From an uncultured Collinsella sp. (GTDB lineage: Bacteria; Actinomycetota; Coriobacteriia; Coriobacteriales; Coriobacteriaceae), in the NCBI GenBank assembly GCA_959600835.1, contig CAUGNQ010000020.1, positions 1-35,215 on the forward strand: a stretch of 35,215 bases of DNA. The letters are read 5' to 3'. Shown piece after piece: positions 7,506-13,992 of the stretch; within the stretch, counting starts at the first letter, position 1, and the number at the start of each line of letters is the position of its first letter. Position numbers and translations under genes: made by a program. The notes below the pieces were generated by a model, which did no database searches, was not told the DNA's origin, and was given only the letters and a program-made list of their open reading frames with translations.

Positions 7506-8342
7506 ATGGCAACTATCGAAGAGCTTGAATCCCTGCGTTGGGACCTTCGCCGCGATTGCGTCGATATCATCATGGCTGGCGCCGGCGGCCATATCGGCGG
7601 CGACATGTCGGTGATCGATGCCCTCATGACCCTCTACGCCAACCATCTCAACATTTCGCCCGAGACCGTCGACGATCCCAACCGCGATCGCTTCGTGCTC
7701 TCCAAGGGCCACGCAATGGAGGCCTACTATGCGGTGCTCTGCCACGAGGGCTATCTGGACCTCGATGACGTCAAGGCCCGCTTCTCCAAGTTCGGCAGCC
7801 CCTACATCGGCCATCCCAACAACAAGCTCAAGGGCATCGAGATGAACTCGGGCTCGCTGGGCCATGGCCTGCCCGTGGCCGTGGGCATGGCGCTTGCCGG
7901 CAAGATGGACGGCCGCGACTACCGCGTCTACACCATCATGGGCGACGGCGAGCTTGCCGAGGGCTCGGTCTGGGAGGGCGCCATGAGCGGCGGCAATTAC
8001 CGGCTCGATAACCTGTGCGCGCTCGTGGACCGCAACCGCCTGCAGATCAGCGGTAGCACCGAGGACGTCATGAAGCAGGATTCGCAGGAGGAGCGCTGGG
8101 CCGCCTTCGGTTGGAACGTGCTGTCCATTCCGGGCAACGACGTCCAGGCCATCGACGCCGCGCTGACGCTGGCCGCCGAGACCAAGGGTAAGCCCACGGT
8201 CATCATCCTCAACACGGTGAAGGGCTACGGCTCGCCGGTTATGGAGGACAAGGCCTCCTGGCATCATCATCTGCCCAACGATGAGGAATATGCCCAGATC
8301 ATCGCCGATTTCGCTGCCCATAAGGAGGCTATCAATGGCTAA
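7506..8342 (+). CDS. transketolase, N-terminal (thiamine-PP binding) subunit
   Basis: A 278-residue half-transketolase. It carries the diphosphate/Mg2+-binding motif MGDGELAEGSVWEGAM with a downstream VDRN, plus FVLSKGHAMEAYYAVL, HPNNKLKGIEMNSGSLGHGL and TVKGYGS, all typical of the N-terminal (PP) domain. In actinobacteria and firmicutes such split enzymes pair with a separate Pyr-domain subunit, here encoded next door with an 8-bp overlap. The active enzyme transfers a two-carbon ketol unit between sugar phosphates. Because it sits between a sugar isomerase and a sugar kinase, it is likely specialised for the ketose phosphate made by this pathway (as AptA/AptB are for apulose 4-phosphate) rather than being the housekeeping pentose-phosphate enzyme. 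Confidence 0.92.
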   Translation: MATIEELESLRWDLRRDCVDIIMAGAGGHIGGDMSVIDALMTLYANHLNISPETVDDPNRDRFVLSKGHAMEAYYAVLCHEGYLDLDDVKARFSKFGSPYIGHPNNKLKGIEMNSGSLGHGLPVAVGMALAGKMDGRDYRVYTIMGDGELAEGSVWEGAMSGGNYRLDNLCALVDRNRLQISGSTEDVMKQDSQEERWAAFGWNVLSIPGNDVQAIDAALTLAAETKGKPTVIILNTVKGYGSPVMEDKASWHHHLPNDEEYAQIIADFAAHKEAING

Positions 8343-9273
8343 CAAGATCGCCAACCGCAAGGTTATCTGCGACACGCTGCTCGAGGCCGCCGCAACCGAT
8401 AAAGACATCGTCGTCCTGTGCTCCGACTCCCGCGGCTCCGCATCGCTCACGCCGTTCTTCGATCAGTATCCCCAGCAGTCCATTGAGGTCGGCATCGCCG
8501 AGCAGGACCTGGTGAGTATCGCCGCCGGTATGGCCTCGTGCGGCAAGAAGGCCTGGGCCGCCTCGCCGGCGTCCTTTGTGACCACGCGCTCGTATGAGCA
8601 GTGCAAGGTCGACGTTTCGTACTCCAACACCAACGTCAAGCTCATCGGCATCTCGGGCGGCGTTTCCTATGGCGCCCTCGGTATGAGCCATCACTCCGCG
8701 CAGGATATCGCCGCCATGAGCGCGATTCCCAACATGCGCGTATATCTGCCGAGCGATCGCTTCCAGACCGCCGAGCTCGTGCGCGCCCTGGTTGCCGACA
8801 ACAAACCGGCCTACATCCGCGTGGGCCGCAACCCGGTCGAGGACGTGTATACCGAGGACGAGTGTCCGTTCCAGATGGATCGCGCCACCTGGGTGCGTCG
8901 CGGCACCGATGTGACGCTTGTCGCCACCGGTGAGATGGTTCGCCATGCCGTGGACGCCGCCGATCTGCTGGCCGAGCAGGGAATCTCGGCAACGGTGCTC
9001 GACATGTACTGCGTCAAGCCGCTCGACGCCGAGGCCGTGATCGAGGCCGCCGGTACCACGCGTGCCGTCGTGACCGTCGAGGAGCACAGTCCCTTTGGCG
9101 GCCTGGGTTCCATGGTCGCGCAGGTCGTGGGTGAGCATTGCCCGCGTCCGGTCAAGTGCCTCTCCCTGCCCGATGCGCCGGTCATCACCGGCACGAGCCC
9201 CGAGGTCTTTGCGCACTACGGCCTGACGGGTGCCGGAATCGCCAAGACGGTCGCCGAGTTCCTTGGCAACTAG
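8335..9273 (+). CDS. transketolase, C-terminal subunit
   Basis: A 312-residue partner subunit with the Pyr-binding domain and the C-terminal transketolase domain. Key sequence is SIEVGIAEQDLVSIAAGMAS, whose Glu activates thiamine, followed by GISGGVSYGALGMSHHSAQD, PNMRVYLPSDRFQTAELV, IRVGRNPVEDVY and, near the end, VTVEEHSPFGGLGSMVAQVV. I chose ATG 8335 because AGGAGG lies just upstream and it overlaps the previous stop by 8 bp, implying translational coupling and a 1:1 ratio. An in-frame ATG at 8281 would add 18 residues lying inside the first subunit gene. The two halves form the heteromeric enzyme. Confidence 0.92.
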   Translation: MANKIANRKVICDTLLEAAATDKDIVVLCSDSRGSASLTPFFDQYPQQSIEVGIAEQDLVSIAAGMASCGKKAWAASPASFVTTRSYEQCKVDVSYSNTNVKLIGISGGVSYGALGMSHHSAQDIAAMSAIPNMRVYLPSDRFQTAELVRALVADNKPAYIRVGRNPVEDVYTEDECPFQMDRATWVRRGTDVTLVATGEMVRHAVDAADLLAEQGISATVLDMYCVKPLDAEAVIEAAGTTRAVVTVEEHSPFGGLGSMVAQVVGEHCPRPVKCLSLPDAPVITGTSPEVFAHYGLTGAGIAKTVAEFLGN

Positions 9274-9289
9274 TAGAAACAGACGCTGC

Positions 9290-9390
9290 GCGGCCGCCAA
9301 GCACCGCACCTTGCCGTTCAAACCGTCGCTTGCGTACACAAAGTACGCGGCGGCCCTCTTTCACGGCAATCTGCGGCACTTGACGGCCGC
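9290..9390. repeat. 101-bp imperfect palindromic intergenic element
   Basis: Outer arms GCGGCCGCCAAG (9290-9301) and CTTGACGGCCGC (9379-9390) pair with one mismatch. Internal segments TTGCCGT/ACGGCAA also pair, and at the centre GCGTAC-ACAAA-GTACGC (9332-9348) is perfect. The whole could fold into one long stem or a cruciform. GACGCTGCGCGG in front of it recurs at 35172-35183. It fills the gap between the transketolase and kinase genes and may reduce read-through. It looks like an interspersed repeat of this genus (from recall, not verified). Confidence 0.7.
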
Positions 9391-9447
9391 TCGCTCCTTG
9401 TCCGTCGGGTTTTAGTTTTTGAATCGACGGGGGAGACAGGAGAGTAC

Positions 9448-10938
9448 ATGAGCAAATACATCATCGGAATCGATCAATCCACGCAGGGCACGAAGGCGCT
9501 GCTGGTGGACGAGGGCGGCCATCTAATCCATCGTGCCGATCGCTCGCATCGCCAGATTGTCAGCGAGGCCGGCTGGGTGAGCCATGATCCGGCCGAGATC
9601 GCCGCCAACGTGCTGGCCGTGGCGCGTGCCGTGGTGGAGGAGACCGGGGTCGATCCGGCCGACATCGCCGGCATCGGCATCTCCAACCAGCGCGAGACCA
9701 CCGTTGCCTGGAATCGCACGACGGGCGAGCCGCTGTGCGACGCCGTGGTGTGGCAGTGCGCCCGCGCCCGCGAGCTGTGCGACGAGCTGGCCGCGCGCGA
9801 AGGCGTGGCCGAGCTGGTGCGCGACACGACGGGTCTGGTACTCTCGCCCTACTATCCGGCGGGCAAGATGGCTTGGATTCTCGCGAACGTTCCCACGGCT
9901 GCCGAGGCCGCGGCGGCAGGCGAACTGTGTCTGGGCACCATCGATGCCTGGGTGGTCTGGACGCTCACGGGCGGCGCGGAGTTCCGCTGCGACTGGTCCA
10001 ATGCCAGCCGCACGCAGCTCTTCGACCTGCGCCGTGGCTGCTGGAGCGAGCCGGTGTGCGAGGCCTTTGGCGTCGATCCGGCCTGCCTGCCGCAGGTGAC
10101 CGATTCCGATGGCCTGTTTGGCACAACGGACCTGGGTGGCTTTTTGCCAGCGCCCGTGCCGGTGCACGGCGTGCTGGGCGACAGCCATGCGGCTCTGTTT
10201 GCGCAGGGCTGCCACAGTCGCGGCATGGCCAAGGCGACCTATGGCACCGGCAGCTCGGTCATGATGAACGTCGGCGACGAGTTTGTCGCCAGCTCGCACG
10301 GGCTTTCGAGCTCGCTTGCGTGGCGTATGGACGGCGTGACCGAGTATGTGCTCGAGGGCAACGTGAGCTACGCCGGCGCCGTCAAGACGTGGCTGCGCGA
10401 CGACCTAGAGCTCATCAACAATCCCGAGGAAGTCACCGACCTGTGCTATGCCGCCAATCCGGCGAGCCGCGTTTACTTTGTGCCGGCGTTTACCGGCTTG
10501 GGCGCGCCGCACTGGGCGAGTGACGCCGAGGGCTGCGTTTTTGGCATGACACGCACCACGGGCCGCGCGGAGTTCGTGAAGGCCGCCGATGAGTCGATCG
10601 CCTATCAGATCTTCGACGTCATCGATGCGATGGTCGAGGATTCGGGCGCGGCGCTGGCCGAGCTTCGTGTTGACGGCGGCCCCACGCGTGACGCGTACCT
10701 GATGCAGTTTGAGAGCGACCTGGTCGGCTCGCCCATCCGCATTGCGAGCAACGACGAGATGAGCGGTCTGGGCGCGGCCTGGGCCTGCGGCATTGCGCTG
10801 GGCATGTACACGCGCGATGTCGTCGACGTCTACGGCGCCCGCGGCATCGTGGAGCCGTCGATGTCCGCCGACGAGCGAGCCAAAAAGATCTCCGGCTGGC
10901 GCCATGCCGTCAAATCAACAATTGCATACACTGCCTAG
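9448..10938 (+). CDS. FGGY-family carbohydrate kinase, GlpK-like
   Basis: A 496-residue FGGY kinase with overall resemblance to glycerol kinase: IGIDQSTQGTKALLVD (phosphate 1 region), GIGISNQRETTVAWNR, VVWQCARARELC, TYGTGSSVMMNVG, FVPAFTGLGAPHWASDA and LRVDGGPTRDAYLMQFESDL. By position, glycerol-pocket residues of E. coli GlpK are mostly kept (Arg82, Glu83, Trp102, Tyr135, catalytic base Asp245), but Gln246 is replaced by Ser (GDSHAALF instead of GDQQAALF), PYFSGTK has become PYYPAGK, and the GTGCFM loop is GTGSSVM. I infer a different, probably larger polyol or ketose substrate, for example the ketose made by the isomerase upstream. An alternative is a true glycerol kinase. GGAGAG precedes the start; a terminator follows. 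Confidence 0.8.
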   Translation: MSKYIIGIDQSTQGTKALLVDEGGHLIHRADRSHRQIVSEAGWVSHDPAEIAANVLAVARAVVEETGVDPADIAGIGISNQRETTVAWNRTTGEPLCDAVVWQCARARELCDELAAREGVAELVRDTTGLVLSPYYPAGKMAWILANVPTAAEAAAAGELCLGTIDAWVVWTLTGGAEFRCDWSNASRTQLFDLRRGCWSEPVCEAFGVDPACLPQVTDSDGLFGTTDLGGFLPAPVPVHGVLGDSHAALFAQGCHSRGMAKATYGTGSSVMMNVGDEFVASSHGLSSSLAWRMDGVTEYVLEGNVSYAGAVKTWLRDDLELINNPEEVTDLCYAANPASRVYFVPAFTGLGAPHWASDAEGCVFGMTRTTGRAEFVKAADESIAYQIFDVIDAMVEDSGAALAELRVDGGPTRDAYLMQFESDLVGSPIRIASNDEMSGLGAAWACGIALGMYTRDVVDVYGARGIVEPSMSADERAKKISGWRHAVKSTIAYTA

Positions 10939-10967
10939 GCGGCTGCGCGGCACCCAAGGATTTTTCT

Positions 10968-11026
10968 GGGGATTAAACACTCATTGATCCCCGTCCCGGG
11001 CAGCTCATTTGGGACGGGGCTTTTTT
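10968..11026 (+). terminator. terminator after the kinase gene, with a competing upstream stem
   Basis: CCCCGTCCC (10989-10997) pairs with GGGACGGGG (11011-11019), followed by TTTTTT (11021-11026). GGGGAT (10968-10973) can instead pair with ATCCCC (10987-10992) and would disrupt the terminator's left arm. The overlap may be accidental because the terminator alone is sufficient. Confidence 0.8.
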
Positions 11027-11088
11027 GACTGGTATGATTGGTGCGACCATTCGAACCAGCTAAAAGTGCCCCGTCCCAAATTGACTAC
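11001..11088. repeat. GGGACGGGGC element, inverted pair (copy 2)
   Basis: Arms at 11008-11033 and 11055-11080 are inverted copies (about 22 of 26 bases), with TGGTGCGACCA near the centre. The right half (11068-11088) is an exact reverse complement of 4628-4648. The element lies between the kinase terminator and luxS, so the luxS leader may contain its right arm. Confidence 0.65.
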
Positions 11089-11102
11089 CGAGAGGATCTG
11101 CC

Positions 11103-11591
11103 ATGGAGCGCATCGCGAGTTTTTCCGTTGACCATCTGCTGCTCGAGCCCGGCGTGTATGTGAGCCGCATCGACCGCGATCCGGCGACCGGCGCCGCCGT
11201 CACCACCTTTGACCTGCGCCTGACCACGCCCAACAAGGAGCCGGTCATGAACACGGCCGAGTGCCACACCATCGAGCACCTGGGCGCGACGTTCCTTCGC
11301 AATCATGCCGAGTGGTCGAGTCGTATCGTTTACTTTGGCCCCATGGGCTGCCGCACGGGCTTTTACCTGGTTGTCTTTGGCGAGCTGACGAGCGAGGAGA
11401 TCTTGCCGCTCGTACGCGAGCTGTTCGAGTTCGTCGCTGACTTTGAGGGTGATGTCCCCGGCGCCGCTCCCGAGGAGTGCGGCAACTACCTGGACCAGAA
11501 CCTCCCCATGGCAAACTGGCTCGCGCGCCGCTATCTCGACCGTGACCTGGCCGATATCGACGAGAAGCACCTGCACTATCAGCAGGCATAA
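11103..11591 (+). CDS. luxS: S-ribosylhomocysteine lyase (AI-2 synthase)
   Basis: A 162-residue LuxS, which converts S-ribosylhomocysteine to homocysteine plus DPD, the precursor of autoinducer-2, within the activated methyl cycle. All key residues are visible: the metal-binding HTIEH (His55, Glu58, His59), the catalytic Cys83 in MGCRTGFY, and the third metal ligand Cys126 in PEECGNYLDQNL. Length is normal for the family. It appears monocistronic, with a terminator on each side and its own SD (GAGAGGATCT region). No pfs/mtnN gene is adjacent, so the rest of the cycle is encoded elsewhere. Confidence 0.97.
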   Translation: MERIASFSVDHLLLEPGVYVSRIDRDPATGAAVTTFDLRLTTPNKEPVMNTAECHTIEHLGATFLRNHAEWSSRIVYFGPMGCRTGFYLVVFGELTSEEILPLVRELFEFVADFEGDVPGAAPEECGNYLDQNLPMANWLARRYLDRDLADIDEKHLHYQQA

Positions 11592-11619
11592 GGGCTTTAT
11601 CGCCCAAAACGCGCGCATT

Positions 11620-11651
11620 GAGCGCCTTCGCTTGCGCGGGGGCGCCTTTTT
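11620..11651 (+). terminator. luxS terminator
   Basis: GAGCGCC (11620-11626) pairs with GGCGCC at 11641-11646 around a GC-rich loop and is followed by TTTTT (11647-11651). Confidence 0.7.
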
Positions 11652-11665
11652 GTTAAGTGGTCGGG

Positions 11666-11726
11666 ATGAGCGTTTAAAATCGCTCATGTTTGTTCTAGAA
11701 TGTTCGTACTGTCACATAAACGAACA
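11666..11726 (+). promoter_or_regulatory. DUF4867 gene control region with two palindromes
   Basis: ATGAGCG-TTTAAAAT-CGCTCAT (11666-11687) and TGTTCGT-N12-ACGAACA (11701-11726) are consecutive perfect 7-bp inverted repeats immediately before the SD AGGAG. The second ends 9 bp before the start codon and could sequester translation signals or bind a regulator. No certain -10/-35 was identified. Confidence 0.45.
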
Positions 11727-11735
11727 GGAGTGAAC

Positions 11736-12380
11736 ATGCATATCTACTCTGTCAACGATCCCGAGTTCAAATCCTATGGCAACGTTTGGGATAACGTTCC
11801 GTCCGAGCTCACGTCGCCCGTGCTCGAGGCGCTCTCTGCCACGCCCATTCCCGAGGGCAGCAAGTACGTAGCAAGTGCGCCGGAGCTCGAGGGCGTCAAG
11901 GATGCCGATAAGCTGGGCTTTCTCATGTTTGGCGGTCGTCCCTTCCAGCTCGGCTGGTGCAACGGCCACAACACACGCCTCAACTGCCTGGAGTATCACC
12001 GCGTCAGCGAGTTTAACCTGGGCGCCCGCGACTTTATCCTGCTCGTGGCGCATCGCTGGGAGATCGAGGACGGCAAGCTCGACACCGCGTGCGTCAAGGC
12101 GTTCCGCGTGCCGGCGGGTACGGTCGTCGAAGTCTTCAACACCACGCTCCACTACACGCCGTGCATGGTCGACGATGGCGGCTTCCAGGTGATGGTTGCG
12201 CTGCCCGCCGGCACCAATGGTCCGCGCCCCGAGGCTGCAGCCGACATGCCTGCCGCCGGTGACAGCTACTGCTACTGGAAGGCCGACAAGTGGGTCCTCT
12301 GCCACGCCGACAGCCCCAAGGCAGCCGAAGGCGGCTACGTGGGCCTCGTCGGCAAGAACCTCGACATCGCCGTGGACTAG
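11736..12380 (+). CDS. DUF4867 family protein (cupin-like)
   Basis: A 214-residue protein that I recognise as DUF4867, a family without a firmly assigned function and with a predicted cupin-like beta fold. Visible are FLMFGGRPFQLGWCNGHNTRLNCLEYHRVSEFNLGARDFILLVAHRWEIEDG and, later, VPAGTVVEVFNTTLHYTPCMV. The latter pattern (a glycine-rich turn, then His/Tyr positions) fits small-molecule or sugar-binding cupins. The start at 11736 is preceded by AACAGGAGTGAAC; an in-frame ATG at 11700 would overlap the promoter palindrome. A diverged duplicate of its last 60 bp lies at 13663-13722 beyond the inserted ATPase gene. A role in carbohydrate metabolism is a guess from the neighbourhood. Confidence 0.75.
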   Translation: MHIYSVNDPEFKSYGNVWDNVPSELTSPVLEALSATPIPEGSKYVASAPELEGVKDADKLGFLMFGGRPFQLGWCNGHNTRLNCLEYHRVSEFNLGARDFILLVAHRWEIEDGKLDTACVKAFRVPAGTVVEVFNTTLHYTPCMVDDGGFQVMVALPAGTNGPRPEAAADMPAAGDSYCYWKADKWVLCHADSPKAAEGGYVGLVGKNLDIAVD

Positions 12381-12389
12381 AATCTTCCG

Positions 12390-12444
12390 TCTCGATCTGT
12401 AACATCTAGCGGGCTAAATCGTCTCTACCTGTTACAGATTGAGA
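12390..12444. repeat. 55-bp palindromic intergenic element
   Basis: TCTCGATCTGTAACA (12390-12404) and TGTTACAGATTGAGA (12430-12444) are inverted copies with 14 of 15 bases pairing, separated by 25 nt. There is no T-run. It lies just after the DUF4867 stop and may act as a bidirectional hairpin or be a REP/MITE-like repeat. Confidence 0.65.
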
Positions 12445-12458
12445 TAAACCGGGCCCAA

Positions 12459-12495
12459 TCCACCTCAAAGGTACCTGCCCCCATTGTGGCGGCTG
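12459..12495. repeat. degenerate copy of the CAAAGG-GCCTG-CCCC-TTGTGG element
   Basis: This stretch resembles 13738-13772 (CACCACAAAGGTGCCTGTCC and onward) at most positions but with imperfect arms. One copy follows the intact DUF4867 3' end and the other follows the duplicated 3' end, so the two together bracket the ATPase gene. Confidence 0.55.
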
Positions 12496-12496
12496 C

Positions 12497-13603
12497 CTAG
12501 AGCTGGCTGCGCAGGTAGTCGACCATATATGGAACGGCGAAGCGCACGTAACCGCGACGCGCCTGCTCGATAACGCCGGCGTCGATGAGGCGCCGGCGAT
12601 ACTTTTGCGCATAGTCGGGCGTGACTGACATGCGCTCCGCTATATCGGAAATGCGCGACACAGCGTCTTCGTCGTCAGTCATTGCGGCGAGAAACGCGAC
12701 GTCTTGGTCTGATAGCGCGGCAAGTGTCGTCTCGCAAACGTCATTTTCGAAATCGACTTTCGACGCCTCGATGGCTCCATCGATTTGCTCTTGCGCCGCG
12801 CGTTCTCCTGCCTGGCAACGATTGGCGATGTTGTAGCCGATGAGCTGCAGCATGTAGGGCGAGCCCTGAGTTGCGCGAGCGGCGTCCAGCCGAAGATCGC
12901 TTGGGATATCAAGGCCGAGTTCTTCGAAAGCTCGCTGATAGCAGGCATCCACATCTCCGACTGAAAGCGGTTCGAGCGTGACCTTGCGTGCGCGGTTGAG
13001 AAATGTCAGTACGCGGTCGTTGAGTGTCGCGGAGACTGCTCCCGGGAGCCCTGCCATAACAAGCGCGACGTTGAGCCCCTCGCCGACGAGCTCTTGATAG
13101 GCGGTGACGAGTTGTCTGATTTCGGCTGAATTGGCCTGGAGCTCATCGATGAGGATGAGGATGCCATGTCCTTGCTCGGTCAGTTTGCGCGCCAGCTGCG
13201 TGAGCTTGAACTGGAAGCTTTTGGTTTCCTGCACATCGCGCGTGAACTCAAGGCCGGCTGAGAAGCCGAAGACGCTCAGGCTGCCACTCGTGAGTTTAGG
13301 AAGATGGCGTTTGTTAGCATAGGGCTCGCCTGCCTCTTGGATTTTTTCAACAATACGCTCGAGCATGTCCTCGGAGGCTACGGTGGGTGTGGCAACAACG
13401 AAGCCGAGCTTGCGGGCGCGATCGGCAAGTTCCCACAGGAGAACCGTTTTGCCGCTGCCTCGCTGGCCAAGCATGAGCATGGCACGGTCTCGATTGCCCG
13501 GCTCCTGCTCAAGGCCGGAGATGAATGTCGAAATCACGCTCCCACGCCCCACCAGATAGGACGGGCGATTTCCAAATGAGGGGGAGAAGATGGTTTCTGT
13601 CAT
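12497..13603 (-). CDS. AAA-type ATP-binding protein with C-terminal winged helix
   Basis: A 368-residue P-loop ATPase. Walker A is GQRGSGKT (46-53), Walker B ILILIDEL (Asp153, Glu154), and later VALVMAGLPGAVSATLNDRVLTFLNRARKVTLEPLS resembles the sensor and lid region of Orc1/Cdc6- or STAND-like ATPases. The C-terminal ~70 residues (AMTDDEDAVSRISDIAERMSVTPDYAQKYRRRLIDAGVIEQARRGYVRF) look like a winged-helix domain. Its biological role is unknown; such lone ATPases are often accessory genes linked to mobile or defence regions. It is antisense to its neighbours, GC-poorer in feel, and flanked by duplicated DUF4867 ends and repeats, so recent acquisition is likely. AAAGGAGACTT precedes the ATG, downstream of a purine-rich leader. 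Confidence 0.8.
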   Translation of the reverse strand: MTETIFSPSFGNRPSYLVGRGSVISTFISGLEQEPGNRDRAMLMLGQRGSGKTVLLWELADRARKLGFVVATPTVASEDMLERIVEKIQEAGEPYANKRHLPKLTSGSLSVFGFSAGLEFTRDVQETKSFQFKLTQLARKLTEQGHGILILIDELQANSAEIRQLVTAYQELVGEGLNVALVMAGLPGAVSATLNDRVLTFLNRARKVTLEPLSVGDVDACYQRAFEELGLDIPSDLRLDAARATQGSPYMLQLIGYNIANRCQAGERAAQEQIDGAIEASKVDFENDVCETTLAALSDQDVAFLAAMTDDEDAVSRISDIAERMSVTPDYAQKYRRRLIDAGVIEQARRGYVRFAVPYMVDYLRSQL

Positions 13604-13614
13604 AAGTCTCCTTT

Positions 13615-13648
13615 CCTTTTTTTCCTATTTTTTCCTTTTTTTCCTATT
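13615..13648 (-). repeat. pyrimidine/purine tract with 15-bp direct repeat
   Basis: CCTTTTTTTCCTATT occurs at 13615-13629 and again at 13634-13648. On the minus strand it gives an A/G-rich leader running into the ATPase SD. The runs of seven T are prone to slippage, and the multiple GGA-like boxes could serve as standby ribosome sites. Confidence 0.6.
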
Positions 13649-13662
13649 CGGTCAAATGACCT

Positions 13663-13722
13663 GCTGCCGAGGGCGGCTACGTAGGCCTCACGGGCAAGAA
13701 CCTCGACATCACCGTGGACTAG
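13663..13722 (+). pseudogene. remnant: last 60 bp of a second DUF4867 gene
   Basis: It aligns without gaps to 12321-12380, the end of the intact DUF4867 gene, with 7 mismatches in 60 (about 88% identity). Encoded ends are AEGGYVGLVGKNLDIAVD and AEGGYVGLTGKNLDITVD, both followed by TAG. Changes are largely synonymous, so the two came from functional but diverged alleles or paralogues. Upstream of 13663 the similarity stops at the ATPase leader. It carries no start and is not expressed as a gene on its own. Confidence 0.85.
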
Positions 13723-13738
13723 GGTCCTTGTCTCAAAC

Positions 13739-13769
13739 CACCACAAAGGTGCCTGTCCCCTTTGTGGTG
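13739..13769. repeat. CACCACAAAGG palindromic element
   Basis: Perfect 11-bp arms CACCACAAAGG (13739-13749) and CCTTTGTGGTG (13759-13769) enclose TGCCTGTCC. A decayed copy is at 12459-12495. Confidence 0.7.
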
Positions 13770-13854
13770 CGCCTTTGGTTGCCTTTGCCTGGGGGGGTCA
13801 AGGGATGAACGGTAGAAAAACAGGGGCGAACGGTAACTTCTATAAAATCACTTT

Positions 13855-13992
13855 AATAACCCAGCAAAACCTCTATACTGGCAGCTGCACCGCGTTACTC
13901 CTCGGGAGGCGCCACGAGCACATGTCATAGCAACCACCGACTCGAGAGCCGGTGTGGCGAGATGTCTAAGTGGAGCCCAGGGGAGTTTTTTC
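13855..13992 (+). promoter_or_regulatory. bglG leader with possible antiterminator (RAT) site
   Basis: The segment GTTACTCCTCGGGAGGCGCC (13894-13913) has the GTTACT start and a short stem loop reminiscent of RAT sites bound by BglG/LicT proteins. CACCG/CGGTG (13936-13953 region) could form a following hairpin, and a TTTTTT run lies at 13984-13989 just before the start. TATACT at 13874 is a possible -10. The match to consensus RAT is weak, so this is a proposal. Confidence 0.3.

Larger units (their letters stand above)
13604..13992. other. 389-bp intergenic region between ATPase and bglG genes
   Basis: It holds, in order: the ATPase leader with a 15-bp direct repeat, the DUF4867 3'-end remnant, a perfect CACCACAAAGG palindrome, and the leader of the antiterminator gene. 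I see no further coding sequence. Confidence 0.7.

Noticed and set aside
11103..12380. luxS and DUF4867 as one operon
   Set aside because: A terminator at 11620-11651 and separate palindromic control sequence lie between them, so co-transcription is unlikely.
13861..13885. GCAAAACCT as the 3' half of a RAT site
   Set aside because: The 5' half (GGATTGTTACTG-like) is not present just upstream, so no hairpin forms; the 13894 candidate is slightly better.
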